Origin: Malaciobacter mytili LMG 24559
GTDB taxonomy: Bacteria > Campylobacterota > Campylobacteria > Campylobacterales > Arcobacteraceae
Length of the DNA stretch: 64,000 nucleotides
Direction: 5' to 3'
Assembly (NCBI RefSeq): GCF_003346775.1
Contig: NZ_CP031219.1
Location: 124,001-188,000 of the forward strand
Part shown: piece by piece, positions 17,403 to 28,394 of the stretch
How positions within the stretch are numbered: the stretch's first letter is position 1
How the letters are laid out: every line of letters starts with the position of its first letter
Made by a program: the position numbers and the translations under genes
The notes under the pieces: generated by a model
Told to the model about the DNA's origin: nothing
What the model saw: only the letters and a program-made list of their open reading frames with translations
Databases searched by the model: none

Positions 17403-17414
17403 ACTCCTTTTGTT

Positions 17415-18581
17415 TTAATCTTTAAAGTTTTCTATTAACTCTTTTGCTTTTTGTAAAGCTTTATCACTACTTTCTTTATCAAAAGTTAAGGCAACAGCCA
17501 TTCTTCTTCCCACATGGCTTTGTGGTTTTCCAAATACTCTTACGAAAGAAGTTTTAGTAAATACATTTTCTTGTATATCAATTACAGGATTAAAAGTATC
17601 TCCTTTTGCTTTATATGCAGCACTTGCTCCTGCTCCATAATCTATAAAATCTAAAGGTAAGCCTAATACTGCTCTTACATGTAAAGCAAACTCACTTTGA
17701 GATTGTGTAATCATAGTAACCATACCAGTATCATGAGGTCTAGGGCTTACTTCGCTAAAGTAAACTTCATCACCTTTTACAAATAATTCAACTCCAAAAA
17801 TCCCTCTTCCGCCTAAACCATCAGTGATAATTTTTGCAATTTCTTGAGATCTTTTTTTAGCTGTTTCACTCATATTCATTGGTTGCCAAGAAAAAATATA
17901 ATCTCCATCTTGTTGAATATGACCTATTGGTTCACAAAATGCTGTTTGATTTTCATTTCTTGCTGTAAGCATAGTAATCTCATAATCAAAAGTAATAAAC
18001 TCTTCAACGATTAATTCACTAGCATCACCTCTTGCTTCTTTTGCCAATTCCCAAGATTTTTCTAAGTCAGCTTTGCTTCTTGCAATACTTTGTCCATGTC
18101 CAGAAGAACTCATAACAGGTTTAATTACACAAGGAAAACCTATTTTTAAAGCTGCATTTTGTAAACCTTCAAAAGTAGTTACAAATTCATATTTTGAAGT
18201 TGGAAGTTTTAATTCTACGGCTGCAAATTCTCTAATATTTTTTCTATTCATTGTTTTATTTACTGCATCAGCATTTGGAATTACATGAAAACCTTCTTTT
18301 TCTGCTGTAAATAAAGCTTCAATATTAATAGCTTCAACTTCTGGTAAGATATAAGTTGGTTTTTCTCTTCTAATTACATCTAAAATTTCATTTTTATTTT
18401 TCATATTTATAGTATATGATTTATTTGCAACTAATTGAGCTGGTGCATTATTATAACTATCAACTGCAATTGTTTCAATACCTAATCTTTGAGCTTCTAT
18501 AATAACTTCTTTACCTAATTCTCCACTTCCTAAAAGCATAATTTTAATTGAATCAGATTTTAATGGTGCACTAAATTTCAT
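17415..18581 (-). CDS. purT: Formate-dependent phosphoribosylglycinamide formyltransferase (GAR transformylase 2)
   Basis: 388 residues, the typical PurT length. It forms formyl-GAR from GAR, formate and ATP, the third step of purine synthesis. The N-terminal domain starts with [21 protein letters not shown]. The ATP-grasp region includes [17 protein letters not shown], and [27 protein letters not shown] holds the magnesium and substrate residues. The ATG follows AAAGAGGAAAAAT. It is followed after 17 bases by an unrelated lysine-pathway gene reading from upstream, so the order on the minus strand is coaE, dapF, purT only by position from 19926 down to 17415, and these probably form one transcript. 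Confidence 0.96.
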   Translation of the reverse strand: MKFSAPLKSDSIKIMLLGSGELGKEVIIEAQRLGIETIAVDSYNNAPAQLVANKSYTINMKNKNEILDVIRREKPTYILPEVEAINIEALFTAEKEGFHVIPNADAVNKTMNRKNIREFAAVELKLPTSKYEFVTTFEGLQNAALKIGFPCVIKPVMSSSGHGQSIARSKADLEKSWELAKEARGDASELIVEEFITFDYEITMLTARNENQTAFCEPIGHIQQDGDYIFSWQPMNMSETAKKRSQEIAKIITDGLGGRGIFGVELFVKGDEVYFSEVSPRPHDTGMVTMITQSQSEFALHVRAVLGLPLDFIDYGAGASAAYKAKGDTFNPVIDIQENVFTKTSFVRVFGKPQSHVGRRMAVALTFDKESSDKALQKAKELIENFKD

Positions 18582-18598
18582 ATTTTTCCTCTTTGTAA

Positions 18599-19339
18599 TT
18601 AATTTATTGATGTTGTAAAAACTTTTTTTACAGCACCTTTAAAGTATAGTGTTTCATCTTTTTTTGTAAGTGTTAATTCTTCTTTACTCTTTGGATAAAC
18701 TTTAGCAATATTTCCAACTAACCCTAAGCTATTTGCTCTTAAAAAACAAGCAGCCATACCTGTTCCACAAGCTAGGGTTTCACCCTCAACACCTCTTTCA
18801 TAAGTTCTTACATAAACTTTACCATCTTGTATTTTTGCAAAGTTTACATTTGCATTATGTTCATATCTCATTTTAGAAGCAAGATTATGGTCATATTTTT
18901 CTAAATCTTCAACAATAGTAACTAAGTGTGGAACGCCTGTATCAACTATATACCAAGTAAACCCTTCTTGTTCAAACTCCTCTTTAAGTATAACTGGTTT
19001 AGTAAGTTGTGTTTCAACAATATTTTCTTCAACTGTTGATTCAATTACTCCTGCACCTGTTAAAAACTGCATTTTAGAAGAAGCTAAACCATTTGTATAA
19101 GCATAATGTGCACAAGCTCTTGTACCATTCCCACACATAGCTGCATGGCTACCATCACTATTATAAAAAAGCCACTCAAAATCATATTTTTCATGTGGAA
19201 CTAAAACTATAAGTCCATCTGCACCAATACCTTCAGTTCTATTACATAATTTAATAGCTTCTTGTGAATAATCTTTTTTTATAAATGAGTGGAAAATTAC
19301 AAAGTCATTCCCACTTGCACTATATTTTGTATAAGTCAT
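18599..19339 (-). CDS. dapF: Diaminopimelate epimerase
   Basis: 246 residues. It interconverts LL- and meso-diaminopimelate for lysine and peptidoglycan synthesis. The two catalytic cysteines are C69 in [10 protein letters not shown] and C191 in [12 protein letters not shown]. The N-terminal [10 protein letters not shown] is the usual beginning. The start ATG overlaps the coaE stop by four bases (ATGA), so translation is likely coupled. Slightly shorter than the approximately 274-residue E. coli enzyme, as is common in this phylum. Confidence 0.96.
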   Translation of the reverse strand: MTYTKYSASGNDFVIFHSFIKKDYSQEAIKLCNRTEGIGADGLIVLVPHEKYDFEWLFYNSDGSHAAMCGNGTRACAHYAYTNGLASSKMQFLTGAGVIESTVEENIVETQLTKPVILKEEFEQEGFTWYIVDTGVPHLVTIVEDLEKYDHNLASKMRYEHNANVNFAKIQDGKVYVRTYERGVEGETLACGTGMAACFLRANSLGLVGNIAKVYPKSKEELTLTKKDETLYFKGAVKKVFTTSIN

Positions 19340-19926
19340 ATTATCTCCCCAATAACTCTTTCAACTTCATTTTGTAAATTTTTTAAATCTTTAGAATTAT
19401 CTATTACAAAATCAGCCAATTGTTTTTTCTTTTCAATATCCATTTGATTTGAGATTTTTAATATTGCTTCTTTTTCATCAATATTATCTCTTTTCATTAG
19501 TCTTTGTATTTGTAACTCTTTTGGAGTATAAATTACTAAAGATTTAGGAATTGGATAGTGCATTTTTTCAAAAAATAGAGGTATATCTATAAAGTAGGGT
19601 TTATTTGCCTCTTCAAAAATTCTTGACTCTTTAATAATTTCATCTTTGATTTTAGGATGTAATAAAGCTTCAAGTTTTAGTTTATTATCTTCATTTGAAA
19701 AGATTATTTTTCCTAACTCTTTTCTTAAAACTTTTCCATCTTTTACATACTGTTCCCCAAACATTTTGATAATTTCATTACTATTCTCATCTAAAAGTTT
19801 ATGGGCGATTTTATCTGCATCAATTGTTAAAAATCCATGAAGTTTTAAAAGGTTACAAACTGTACTTTTACCTGTTGAAATTCCACCTGTTAAGGCTATT
19901 GCATTTTTAAATAAATCATTACTCAT
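19336..19926 (-). CDS. coaE: Dephospho-CoA kinase
   Basis: 196 residues. It phosphorylates dephospho-CoA in the last step of coenzyme A synthesis. The P-loop is TGGISTGKSTV (13-23), followed by IDADKIAHKLL (dephospho-CoA-binding Asp) and HPKIKDEI, then the lid region with QIQRLMKRDN. It heads the coaE-dapF-purT run and is separated from the SpeE-like gene by 47 bases. ATG start, with only a weak ribosome binding site visible. Confidence 0.95.
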   Translation of the reverse strand: MSNDLFKNAIALTGGISTGKSTVCNLLKLHGFLTIDADKIAHKLLDENSNEIIKMFGEQYVKDGKVLRKELGKIIFSNEDNKLKLEALLHPKIKDEIIKESRIFEEANKPYFIDIPLFFEKMHYPIPKSLVIYTPKELQIQRLMKRDNIDEKEAILKISNQMDIEKKKQLADFVIDNSKDLKNLQNEVERVIGEII

Positions 19927-19973
19927 AGTAAGATTTTACTATAATAATGATTTATTTTAGTTTTAATTGTAGA

Positions 19974-20528
19974 TTATCTTCTTGCTATTCCTGTTAATGC
20001 TTTGTGAATAGCTGCAGGAAATACAAATGAAGCTTGGTGCATCTCTGATGAGTAGTATTCTAAATCATCTAATAAATCTGATCTTTGTAAAACTAAATCA
20101 GCCGTTGGATGATATTTTTTAGAGGCAATTATTGAAGTATTGTGTCCAAATCTAAATGGCATAGCTATCCAAAATTTAGATCCTACTAATTGTAAATCTT
20201 CTTTTAATTTATCTTCATCACTTTGAAAACTTTGAGTAGAAAATGTAATTAGTCCATCATCTTTTAAAATTCTATCAATATTTGCTAAAACTAATTCATC
20301 TAGTTTTACATCTGTTAAAATAATTGCATCAATATTTTTTTCATTTTTAGAATTTAAAAAAGTAATATCTCCATATTCAATATTTGCATTGTGTTTTTCT
20401 GCTTCTTTTTTTAAAGCAGGACTTGTTTGACCAATTATTAAAATATTTGAAGGTTCTTTATGTGTACATAAAGGAATATGTACCATCATTTCATTAAAAG
20501 CTTGGTTATCATTCATTGAACACGACAT
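19974..20528 (-). CDS. SpeE-like protein, short and degenerate (spermidine-synthase family)
   Basis: 184 residues from the chosen start. The open frame extends 54 codons further upstream, but the ATG at 20528 (MSCSMNDNQAFNEMMVHIP) is preceded by AAAGGACGG at good distance, while the upstream part is low-complexity and lacks a ribosome binding site. The Rossmann-like core ILIIGQTSPALKKEA and GDITFLNSKNEKNIDAIILTD resembles the spermidine synthases of Campylobacterota. The usual glycine-rich GGGDG motif is missing, and the protein is shorter than the approximately 260-residue H. pylori enzyme. Enzyme activity is therefore doubtful. The family assignment is tentative. Confidence 0.55.
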   Translation of the reverse strand: MSCSMNDNQAFNEMMVHIPLCTHKEPSNILIIGQTSPALKKEAEKHNANIEYGDITFLNSKNEKNIDAIILTDVKLDELVLANIDRILKDDGLITFSTQSFQSDEDKLKEDLQLVGSKFWIAMPFRFGHNTSIIASKKYHPTADLVLQRSDLLDDLEYYSSEMHQASFVFPAAIHKALTGIARR

Positions 20529-20704
20529 TAAATCCGTCCTTTTATTAATTTTTCGATATAATACCAAAAATAATTTAAAGTAAATAGATATATTTGTATG
20601 TGCTAAAAAATCACAGAAAGTTTTAATAACAAATGTGCTAGGAAGTTTTTTATAGATACAAGTATATATTGCTTCGAACTTAAAAAACATATAAAAGGTA
20701 AAGA

Positions 20705-21700
20705 ATGTCTAAAGTTAGCTATAAAGACGCAGGTGTAGATATTGATGCTGGAAACCAGTTTGTAGAAAATATTAAACCACATGTAAAATCAACTCTAATT
20801 CCAGGTGTATTAGGTGGTATTGGTTCATTTGCAGGTGCATTTGAATTACCAACTGGATATAAAAATCCTGTATTACTTTCAGGAACAGATGGTGTTGGAA
20901 CAAAATTAAAATTAGCAATTGATTCTAAGAAGTTTGATACAGTAGGTATAGATTTAGTTGCTATGTGTACTAATGACTTATTATGTAATTTTGGTGAGCC
21001 ATTATTTTTCTTAGATTATTATGCAACAGCAAAATTAAATGTAGAAGAAGCAACAGATGTTGTAAAAGGTATTGCAAAGGGTTGTGTTTTAAGTGAGTGT
21101 GCATTAGTTGGTGGAGAGACTGCTGAAATGCCAGGAATGTATAAAGAAGGTGATTTTGACTTAGCTGGTTTTTGTGTTGGAATAGCAGAGAAAGAAGAAT
21201 TAAATAGAATTGAAAAGGTACAAGCTGGAGATGTTTTAATCGCATTACCAAGTTCAGGAATTCACTCAAATGGATTTTCACTTGTAAGAAAATTACTTTT
21301 AGAAAAACTAGGTATGTCTTTAGATGATGATTTTCAAGGAAAAGCACTTAAAGATGTATTATTAGAACCAACAAGAATTTATGTTAAAGAGTTTAAAGCA
21401 AATAAAGAAAATATTAATGCATTAGCTCATATTACAGGTGGAGGAATTACTGAAAACTTACCAAGAGTTCTTCCCGAAGATTTAAAAGCAGTAATTAAAA
21501 GAGATAGTATAAGAGTTTTACCAATTTTTGAATTTATGTCACAACATGTGGAACTTGAAGAGATGTATAGAACATTTAATATGGGGGTTGGAATGATTTT
21601 AGTTGTAAACCCTGCAAATGTTGATGCAGTTTTAGCAAATACTGATGGTTATATAATTGGAGAATTAGCAAGTGGTGCTAAAGGTGTAGAATATATTTAA
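20705..21700 (+). CDS. purM: Phosphoribosylformylglycinamidine cyclo-ligase (AIR synthetase)
   Basis: 331 residues. It closes the imidazole ring in purine synthesis, making AIR from FGAM and [19 protein letters not shown] is the family N-terminus. [26 protein letters not shown] and [11 protein letters not shown] are the nucleotide and substrate motifs. [15 protein letters not shown] is present near the end. The gene is divergent from the SpeE-like gene across about 176 bases and ends in a strong terminator. The ATG follows AAAAGGTAAAGA. With purT and purA nearby, purine genes are clustered but not in a single operon. Confidence 0.97.
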   Translation: MSKVSYKDAGVDIDAGNQFVENIKPHVKSTLIPGVLGGIGSFAGAFELPTGYKNPVLLSGTDGVGTKLKLAIDSKKFDTVGIDLVAMCTNDLLCNFGEPLFFLDYYATAKLNVEEATDVVKGIAKGCVLSECALVGGETAEMPGMYKEGDFDLAGFCVGIAEKEELNRIEKVQAGDVLIALPSSGIHSNGFSLVRKLLLEKLGMSLDDDFQGKALKDVLLEPTRIYVKEFKANKENINALAHITGGGITENLPRVLPEDLKAVIKRDSIRVLPIFEFMSQHVELEEMYRTFNMGVGMILVVNPANVDAVLANTDGYIIGELASGAKGVEYI

Positions 21701-21720
21701 TAAAAAATATTAAATATTAT

Positions 21721-21753
21721 AAAAAAGGCAAGAAGTTTTTTCTTGCCTTTTTT
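21721..21753. terminator. Strong bidirectional intrinsic terminator
   Basis: A 14-base perfect stem (AAAAAAGGCAAGAA and its complement) with a GTTTT loop and T-runs on both strands separates purM from the convergent LysE-type gene. Confidence 0.88.
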
Positions 21754-22376
21754 TATACTTTTTTTGTAGTTGAAACAAATAGTGCTGCAATTAATAAAAA
21801 AGTCCCTGTTACTCTATTTTGAATCTTCATTGCTTTTACATCTTTTACTAAAAATCTAAGTTTTGAAGCCAAAGAAGAATACCCTGTCATAACAATAATA
21901 TCTATTACACATAAAGTTATAGAAATAATTATAAATTGTATCCATAGAGATTCATTTGGGTTTAAAAATTGAGGTATAAAGGCAACTAAAAAAATAGTAG
22001 CTTTAGGATTTGTTAAATTAATTAAGGTTGCAGTTAAAAAAGCCTTTTTCATATTGTATTTATCAATTTTTTCTATCTCTTCATTAATTTCAACTTTTTC
22101 AAAAATTTTACTTAAGCCTAAATAGACTAGATAAATAACTCCAACATATTTAATAATATTAAATAAAAGTACAGACTTTATAATAAGTGCCCCAAGACCA
22201 ATTACAACTATAAAAGTTTGAGCTAATAATCCTAATTGAAGGCCAAAAATTGTAGCATAGGATTTTTTAAGTCCATATTTTAAACCATAATTCATAGAAA
22301 CAACAGCACCAGCTCCAGGTGAAACTGAAATAGCAATTCCTGCTAAAACAAGGGTAATCCATAAATCAAATTGCAT
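21753..22376 (-). CDS. LysE/RhtB family amino-acid exporter
   Basis: 207 residues with about six membrane segments. The family hallmark near the N-terminus is AISVSPGAGAVVSMNYGLKYG, and LTNPKATIFLVAFIPQFL in the middle is equally typical. The family exports amino acids such as lysine, homoserine or threonine; the substrate cannot be deduced here. ATG start with AAGG upstream. The stop codon lies within the shared terminator with purM. Confidence 0.9.
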   Translation of the reverse strand: MQFDLWITLVLAGIAISVSPGAGAVVSMNYGLKYGLKKSYATIFGLQLGLLAQTFIVVIGLGALIIKSVLLFNIIKYVGVIYLVYLGLSKIFEKVEINEEIEKIDKYNMKKAFLTATLINLTNPKATIFLVAFIPQFLNPNESLWIQFIIISITLCVIDIIVMTGYSSLASKLRFLVKDVKAMKIQNRVTGTFLLIAALFVSTTKKV

Positions 22377-22436
22377 AAAAAAACCTTGAAAATTAAATAA
22401 GTGAGATTATATAAAATAGAAGTAGTTATGAAGTTT

Positions 22437-22461
22437 AAGTAGTAGCTTTTTGCTACTACTT
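22437..22461. terminator. Perfect hairpin after the lysine-rich gene
   Basis: A 10-base stem, AAGTAGTAGC / GCTACTACTT, with a T5 loop lies 8 bases after the lysine-rich gene's stop. There is no U-tract on the minus strand, so it may stabilise the mRNA end or pause polymerase rather than act as a classical terminator. Confidence 0.5.
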
Positions 22462-22468
22462 ATAAAAT

Positions 22469-22657
22469 TTATGCAGCTTTTTTAGCAATTTTTTTAGCAG
22501 CTTTTTTAGCTTTTTTAACTTTTGATAATTTTAAATTTGTAACTTTTTTAGCAACTTTTTTTGTTAATTTTTTAATATCATCTTTTTTCTTTGCAACTTT
22601 TTTTACAGCTTTTTTAGCAATTTTAGCAACTTTTTTTTCTTTTAATTCTTTTGACAT
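22469..22657 (-). CDS. Lysine/alanine-rich histone-H1-like small protein
   Basis: 62 residues, about 40 percent Lys and 20 percent Ala, built from repeats of the AKKAxKKxxKK type (KKVAKIAKKAVKKVAKKK, KKAKKAAKKIAKKAA). Such tails resemble eukaryotic H1 and bacterial Hc1/AlgP-like proteins, and bind DNA or RNA through charge. The ATG follows AAAGGAAAGAGAC. Immediately upstream, a perfect inverted repeat ATTATATAA / TTATATAAT (22681-22703) could be an operator or a 5' UTR hairpin. The DNA itself is internally repetitive, so length variation between strains is expected. Nucleoid association is inference; the composition is seen directly. Confidence 0.7.
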   Translation of the reverse strand: MSKELKEKKVAKIAKKAVKKVAKKKDDIKKLTKKVAKKVTNLKLSKVKKAKKAAKKIAKKAA

Positions 22658-22680
22658 GTCTCTTTCCTTTTTCTATTTAT

Positions 22681-22703
22681 ATTATATAAAAAAGTTATAT
22701 AAT
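22681..22703. promoter_or_regulatory. Perfect inverted repeat upstream of the lysine-rich gene
   Basis: ATTATATAA, a five-base AAAAG spacer and TTATATAAT form a perfect 9-base inverted repeat about 24 bases before the start codon. Being TATA-rich it could contain the -10 box, serve as an operator, or fold in the leader. No binding protein is suggested by the sequence alone. Confidence 0.4.
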
Positions 22704-22866
22704 ATGGTGATTATACATAAGAAAAATAGAAAAGTCAATAGTTTAATTGTAAAAATTCTGAAAACTTATAAATCATTGTAAAATAGAGTACTTAACCTCT
22801 TCATAATAAACATTTGGATATAATATTGAGTTTTACTAAAAAGATATATTTTTTAAGGATAAGTAA

Positions 22867-23973
22867 ATGTTATTAACACCAGGTCCAACTCCTGTACCAG
22901 AGTTTGTAAGAAAAGCAATGGCTGATATAACTATTCACCATAGAACGCCAGAATTTGAAGCAATATTTGCACAAACAAGAGAGTTACTTTTTGAACTATT
23001 TGGAATGGATGAGGTAGTTATGCTTGCTTCTAGTGGTTCAGGTGCTATGGAAGCTTGTGTTACAAACTTGACTCACAAAAAAGCATTAACTATTAGTTCA
23101 GGGAAATTTGGTGAGAGATTTGGAAAAATCTGTAAAGCATTTGATATTGCATATACAGAAATAACTAACGAATGGAACACTCCTGTAAGTGTTGAAGCTG
23201 TTGTTGAAGCTGTAAAAAATGATAGTGAAATTGACGCTATTTTTATTCAACTTTGTGAAAGTGCTGGAGGGTTAAGACATCCAGTTGAAGAGATTGCACA
23301 AGAAGTTAAAAAAATCAATAAAGATATTATGATTATTGCAGATGGAATTACTGCAATTGGTGTAGAAAAAATTGATACAACAAATTTAGACGCTGTAATT
23401 ACAGGAAGTCAAAAAGCTTTAATGTTACCTCCTGGATTGGCAATTATTGGATTAAGTAATGCTGCTGTTTCAAAAATTGAGACAAAAGCAAGAGGTTTTT
23501 ATTTTAATTTAGCAACAGAAATTAAAAAACAAAAAACAAATACTACTGCTTGGACAGCTGCAACTACTTTAATTATTGGATTAAAAGAGATTTTAGTTTA
23601 TATTAAAGAAAATGTAGGCTTTGATAATTTATTTAAATCAACTGCATTAAGAGCAGAAGCAACACTTGAAGCTTTAAAAGCTATTGGATTTGAAATTTAT
23701 CCAAAAGTTCCTGCAAAGGCTATGACAACAGTTTATACTGAGCAATCAAATCAAATTAGAAAAATTTTAAAAACTAAATACAATGTTAATATTGCAGGTG
23801 GACAAGATCACTTAAGTGGAAAAATCTTTAGAATTAATCATATGGGATTAGTTGAAGATTTTGAAGCTGCATGGGTTGTAAACGCTATTGAATTAACTTT
23901 AGATGAATTAAATATTAGAACATTTGATGGAACAGCAAATAGAGTGTTTGTAGAGAAAATGTTTAAGGCTTAA
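22867..23973 (+). CDS. Class V pyridoxal-phosphate aminotransferase (serine/alanine-glyoxylate type)
   Basis: 368 residues. LLTPGPTPVPEFVRKAM is the classical N-terminus. The PLP lysine is K183 in TGSQKALMLPPG and the pyridine-nitrogen Asp is D159 in IIADGITAIG. Members transfer amino groups between serine, alanine or aspartate and glyoxylate or pyruvate. In this phylum the exact substrate is not settled. The ATG follows AAGGATAAGTA. It begins a plus-strand run of five closely spaced genes (aminotransferase, hisZ, purA, DUF507, carA), with gaps of 1 to 3 bases, so one operon. Confidence 0.9.
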   Translation: MLLTPGPTPVPEFVRKAMADITIHHRTPEFEAIFAQTRELLFELFGMDEVVMLASSGSGAMEACVTNLTHKKALTISSGKFGERFGKICKAFDIAYTEITNEWNTPVSVEAVVEAVKNDSEIDAIFIQLCESAGGLRHPVEEIAQEVKKINKDIMIIADGITAIGVEKIDTTNLDAVITGSQKALMLPPGLAIIGLSNAAVSKIETKARGFYFNLATEIKKQKTNTTAWTAATTLIIGLKEILVYIKENVGFDNLFKSTALRAEATLEALKAIGFEIYPKVPAKAMTTVYTEQSNQIRKILKTKYNVNIAGGQDHLSGKIFRINHMGLVEDFEAAWVVNAIELTLDELNIRTFDGTANRVFVEKMFKA

Positions 23974-23975
23974 TT

Positions 23976-26074
<2,099 letters not shown>

Positions 26075-26077
26075 GCT

Positions 26078-26629
26078 ATGAGAATTAAGTTACATCATAC
26101 AAAATATATAGCAAGAAGAGTAGCTAGGGATTTAGTTAACTGTGACTTTGTTGAAGTAAGAAAAACAAAGGACGAAATAACTCAAGAGATTCAAAGAATC
26201 TTAACAGAAGATATTGAAAAAGAACATGATTTAGATGAAAAAGTTGCAGAGATTCTTGAAGCACAAGAAGCTGAAATTGAGTTTTTAAATGCAGATTATA
26301 GACAGCTATTTTGGATGACAAAAAAAAGAATGGCTAATGAGTTTGGTGTAATTTTAAATAATGAAGATAGATTTTCGGATATAGCGCACAAAATGTTAGA
26401 TTATTTATGGGAAGAAGACTATATCCATTACACTTGTTCTGATAATCAAGTGAAAAATGTTATTTTTACATCAATTGATGAGTTTTTAAAAGGGTTTGAA
26501 GAGTCAGATAGTGCAGTACTTGAAAAAATAAAACACTATAAAAGAAAATTGATACCAGGTACTGAAGAGTACGATATTGTTTATAATAGACTTTATGAAG
26601 AAGAATTAATAAAACGAGGGTTAATGTAA
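26078..26629 (+). CDS. DUF507 family protein
   Basis: 183 residues, highly charged and largely helical, beginning MRIKLHHTKYIARRVARDL and containing EEDYIHYT and a Lys-rich end. This matches the DUF507 family, widespread in Campylobacterota and Aquificota and of unknown function. No membrane segments. It is embedded between purA and carA with gaps of three bases and one base, so it is cotranscribed with nucleotide-biosynthesis genes, though no biochemical link is known. Confidence 0.88.
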   Translation: MRIKLHHTKYIARRVARDLVNCDFVEVRKTKDEITQEIQRILTEDIEKEHDLDEKVAEILEAQEAEIEFLNADYRQLFWMTKKRMANEFGVILNNEDRFSDIAHKMLDYLWEEDYIHYTCSDNQVKNVIFTSIDEFLKGFEESDSAVLEKIKHYKRKLIPGTEEYDIVYNRLYEEELIKRGLM

Positions 26630-26630
26630 A

Positions 26631-27755
26631 ATGCAAAAAGTTTGGATTTATTTAGAAAACGGGGTATATTTAGAGGCGAACTCTTTTGGTGCAACAGGAA
26701 CAAGTGTTGGAGAAATTGTATTTAATACTTCATTAACAGGATACCAAGAAATTATTTCTGATCCTTCATATGCTGGACAATTTATTACTTTTACTATGCC
26801 AGAAATTGGTAATGTTGGAGTTAATAAAGATGATATGGAAAGTATTACTTGCCATTGTAAAGGAATTTTAGTTAGAAACTATCATCATGAATACTCTAAC
26901 TTTAGAGCTCAAAAAGACTTAGATGCTTTATTAAAAGAGCATAATGTATTAGGTATTTGTGATATTGATACTAGATATTTAACTAAAATGGTAAGAGATG
27001 AAGGTGCAATGATGATGATTGCATCAACAGAAATTCATGATAAAGATGAGTTAAGAAAACTATTACAAGAAAGTCCAAGAATTGAAGATATTAATTATAT
27101 TGAAGAAGTAACAACAAAAGAGCCATATATTCATAAGTTTGGTGCATGGAATCATAGTACATTATCATATAATAAAGCAGTTATGAGTGATAAAAAAGTT
27201 GTGGTTATTGATTTTGGTGTAAAAAGAAATATCTTAAATGAATTAGTTGAAGTGGGATTAGAAGTTGAAGTTGTTCCTGCAAGTTTTAAAGCTGATGATT
27301 TAATTGCTAGATTTGAAGCTGGTGAAATTGGAGGTATCTTTTTATCAAATGGACCAGGGGACCCTCTTACACTTAAAAGTGAAAAAGAGCAAGTTCAAAA
27401 ACTAATAAATGCAAATATTCCAATGTTTGCTATTTGTTTAGGTCACCAAATGCTTTCAATTGCACATGGACATGATACATATAAATTAAAATTTGGTCAG
27501 CATGGTGGTAACCATCCTGTTGCAAATCCAAATACTAAAATTGTGGAAATTACTGCTCAAAATCATAATTATAATGTTCCTGATAGCATTACTGAAATTG
27601 CAGATGTAACACATATAAATTTATTTGATAATACTATTGAAGGGGTTAAATATAAAAATAAAGATATTTTCTCTGTTCAACATCACCCTGAGGCAAGTCC
27701 TGGACCACACGAGTCTAAATATATTTTTAAACAATTTGCACAAATTGTAAAATAG
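26631..27755 (+). CDS. carA: Carbamoyl-phosphate synthase small subunit
   Basis: 374 residues. The glutaminase subunit supplies ammonia to CarB for arginine and pyrimidine synthesis. The N-terminal CarA domain contains GEIVFNTSLTGYQEIISDPSYAGQ motifs. The class I amidotransferase domain has the nucleophile C269 in FAICLGHQM and the His/Glu pair in QHHPEASPGP. carB is not in this window. It ends the five-gene run and is followed by a hairpin at 27780-27804. Confidence 0.98.
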   Translation: MQKVWIYLENGVYLEANSFGATGTSVGEIVFNTSLTGYQEIISDPSYAGQFITFTMPEIGNVGVNKDDMESITCHCKGILVRNYHHEYSNFRAQKDLDALLKEHNVLGICDIDTRYLTKMVRDEGAMMMIASTEIHDKDELRKLLQESPRIEDINYIEEVTTKEPYIHKFGAWNHSTLSYNKAVMSDKKVVVIDFGVKRNILNELVEVGLEVEVVPASFKADDLIARFEAGEIGGIFLSNGPGDPLTLKSEKEQVQKLINANIPMFAICLGHQMLSIAHGHDTYKLKFGQHGGNHPVANPNTKIVEITAQNHNYNVPDSITEIADVTHINLFDNTIEGVKYKNKDIFSVQHHPEASPGPHESKYIFKQFAQIVK

Positions 27756-27779
27756 ATTTGCAAACTTTAAGTAATAAAT

Positions 27780-27804
27780 AGAAATTCAAAATAAATGAAT
27801 TTCT
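27780..27804 (+). terminator. Intrinsic terminator after carA
   Basis: A 9-base perfect stem AGAAATTCA / TGAATTTCT with an AAATAAA loop, followed by GTTTTGCTTT. It is 24 bases past the carA stop. Confidence 0.6.
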
Positions 27805-27891
27805 GTTTTGCTTTAATATCAAACTAATTAAATCAAACTAGCAATTTTATGAATAATACATTTTAATAAGAAATTTTAGAAAATAAAAAAT

Positions 27892-27914
27892 ATAGCCAGT
27901 TTAAAACTGGCTAT
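27892..27914. terminator. Terminator-like hairpin at the end of pgpA
   Basis: ATAGCCAGTT pairs perfectly with AACTGGCTAT around a short TAA-type loop, ending at the pgpA stop. On the minus strand it is followed by ATATTTTTTATTTTC, a T-rich tail suitable for termination of the HP1021-type regulator and pgpA transcript. Confidence 0.75.
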
Positions 27915-28384
27915 TATAAGATAAAGTTTTGTAGTAAGTAATAAGTTCCCGCACTTGCAATTCCAGCAGCAATTCCAGCTAATAAGTCATCCCCCATAAC
28001 TCCCCAGCCACCTTTTACATTTTTATCAATTCTTCCAATAATTGAAGGCTTCCAAATATCAAAGATTCTAAAAAATATAAAAGCTAAAGCACCTAAAATT
28101 ATCATATTTGATTCATTAATTCCACAAATTGAAAGGGCAATCCACATTCCAGCTAGTTCATCAATAACTATTTCTTTACTATCATGAATACCAACTTGTT
28201 CTTCATATTTATCTATTTCTTTTGCAGCAATAACACTAATTAACAGTGCCAACAAAAATAGTGTTGATACATGAATATATTGTAATAAAAATAAACCCAT
28301 AAGAAGTGAAACAAAACTTCCTACAGTTCCTGGTGCTTTAGGGCTTAATCCACTAAAACCCACAGTTAAGAAAAATTTTCTCAA
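27914..28384 (-). CDS. pgpA: Phosphatidylglycerophosphatase A
   Basis: About 156 residues from the chosen start. It dephosphorylates phosphatidylglycerol phosphate in the inner membrane. GFSGLSPKAPGTVGSF and VIDELAGMWIAL are the family signatures; three to four membrane segments follow. A longer frame begins at a TTG at 28411, but that lies inside the preceding gene, whereas the TTG at 28384 (MRKFFLTVG) has AAGGAC seven bases upstream and follows the previous stop by 11 bases, so I use it. Last gene of the ispDF, regulator, pgpA run. Confidence 0.9.
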   Translation of the reverse strand: MRKFFLTVGFSGLSPKAPGTVGSFVSLLMGLFLLQYIHVSTLFLLALLISVIAAKEIDKYEEQVGIHDSKEIVIDELAGMWIALSICGINESNMIILGALAFIFFRIFDIWKPSIIGRIDKNVKGGWGVMGDDLLAGIAAGIASAGTYYLLQNFIL

Positions 28385-28394
28385 AATATAGTCC

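Noticed and set aside
20529-20690. A 54-residue N-terminal extension of the SpeE-like protein
   Set aside because: No ribosome binding site, unusual hydrophobic composition, and a strong ribosome binding site exists at the internal ATG at 20528.
22469-22657. Tandem repeat or CRISPR-like array in the lysine-rich gene
   Set aside because: The repetition is codon-level low complexity (TTTTTTAGC-type units) inside a coding frame, without regular spacers.
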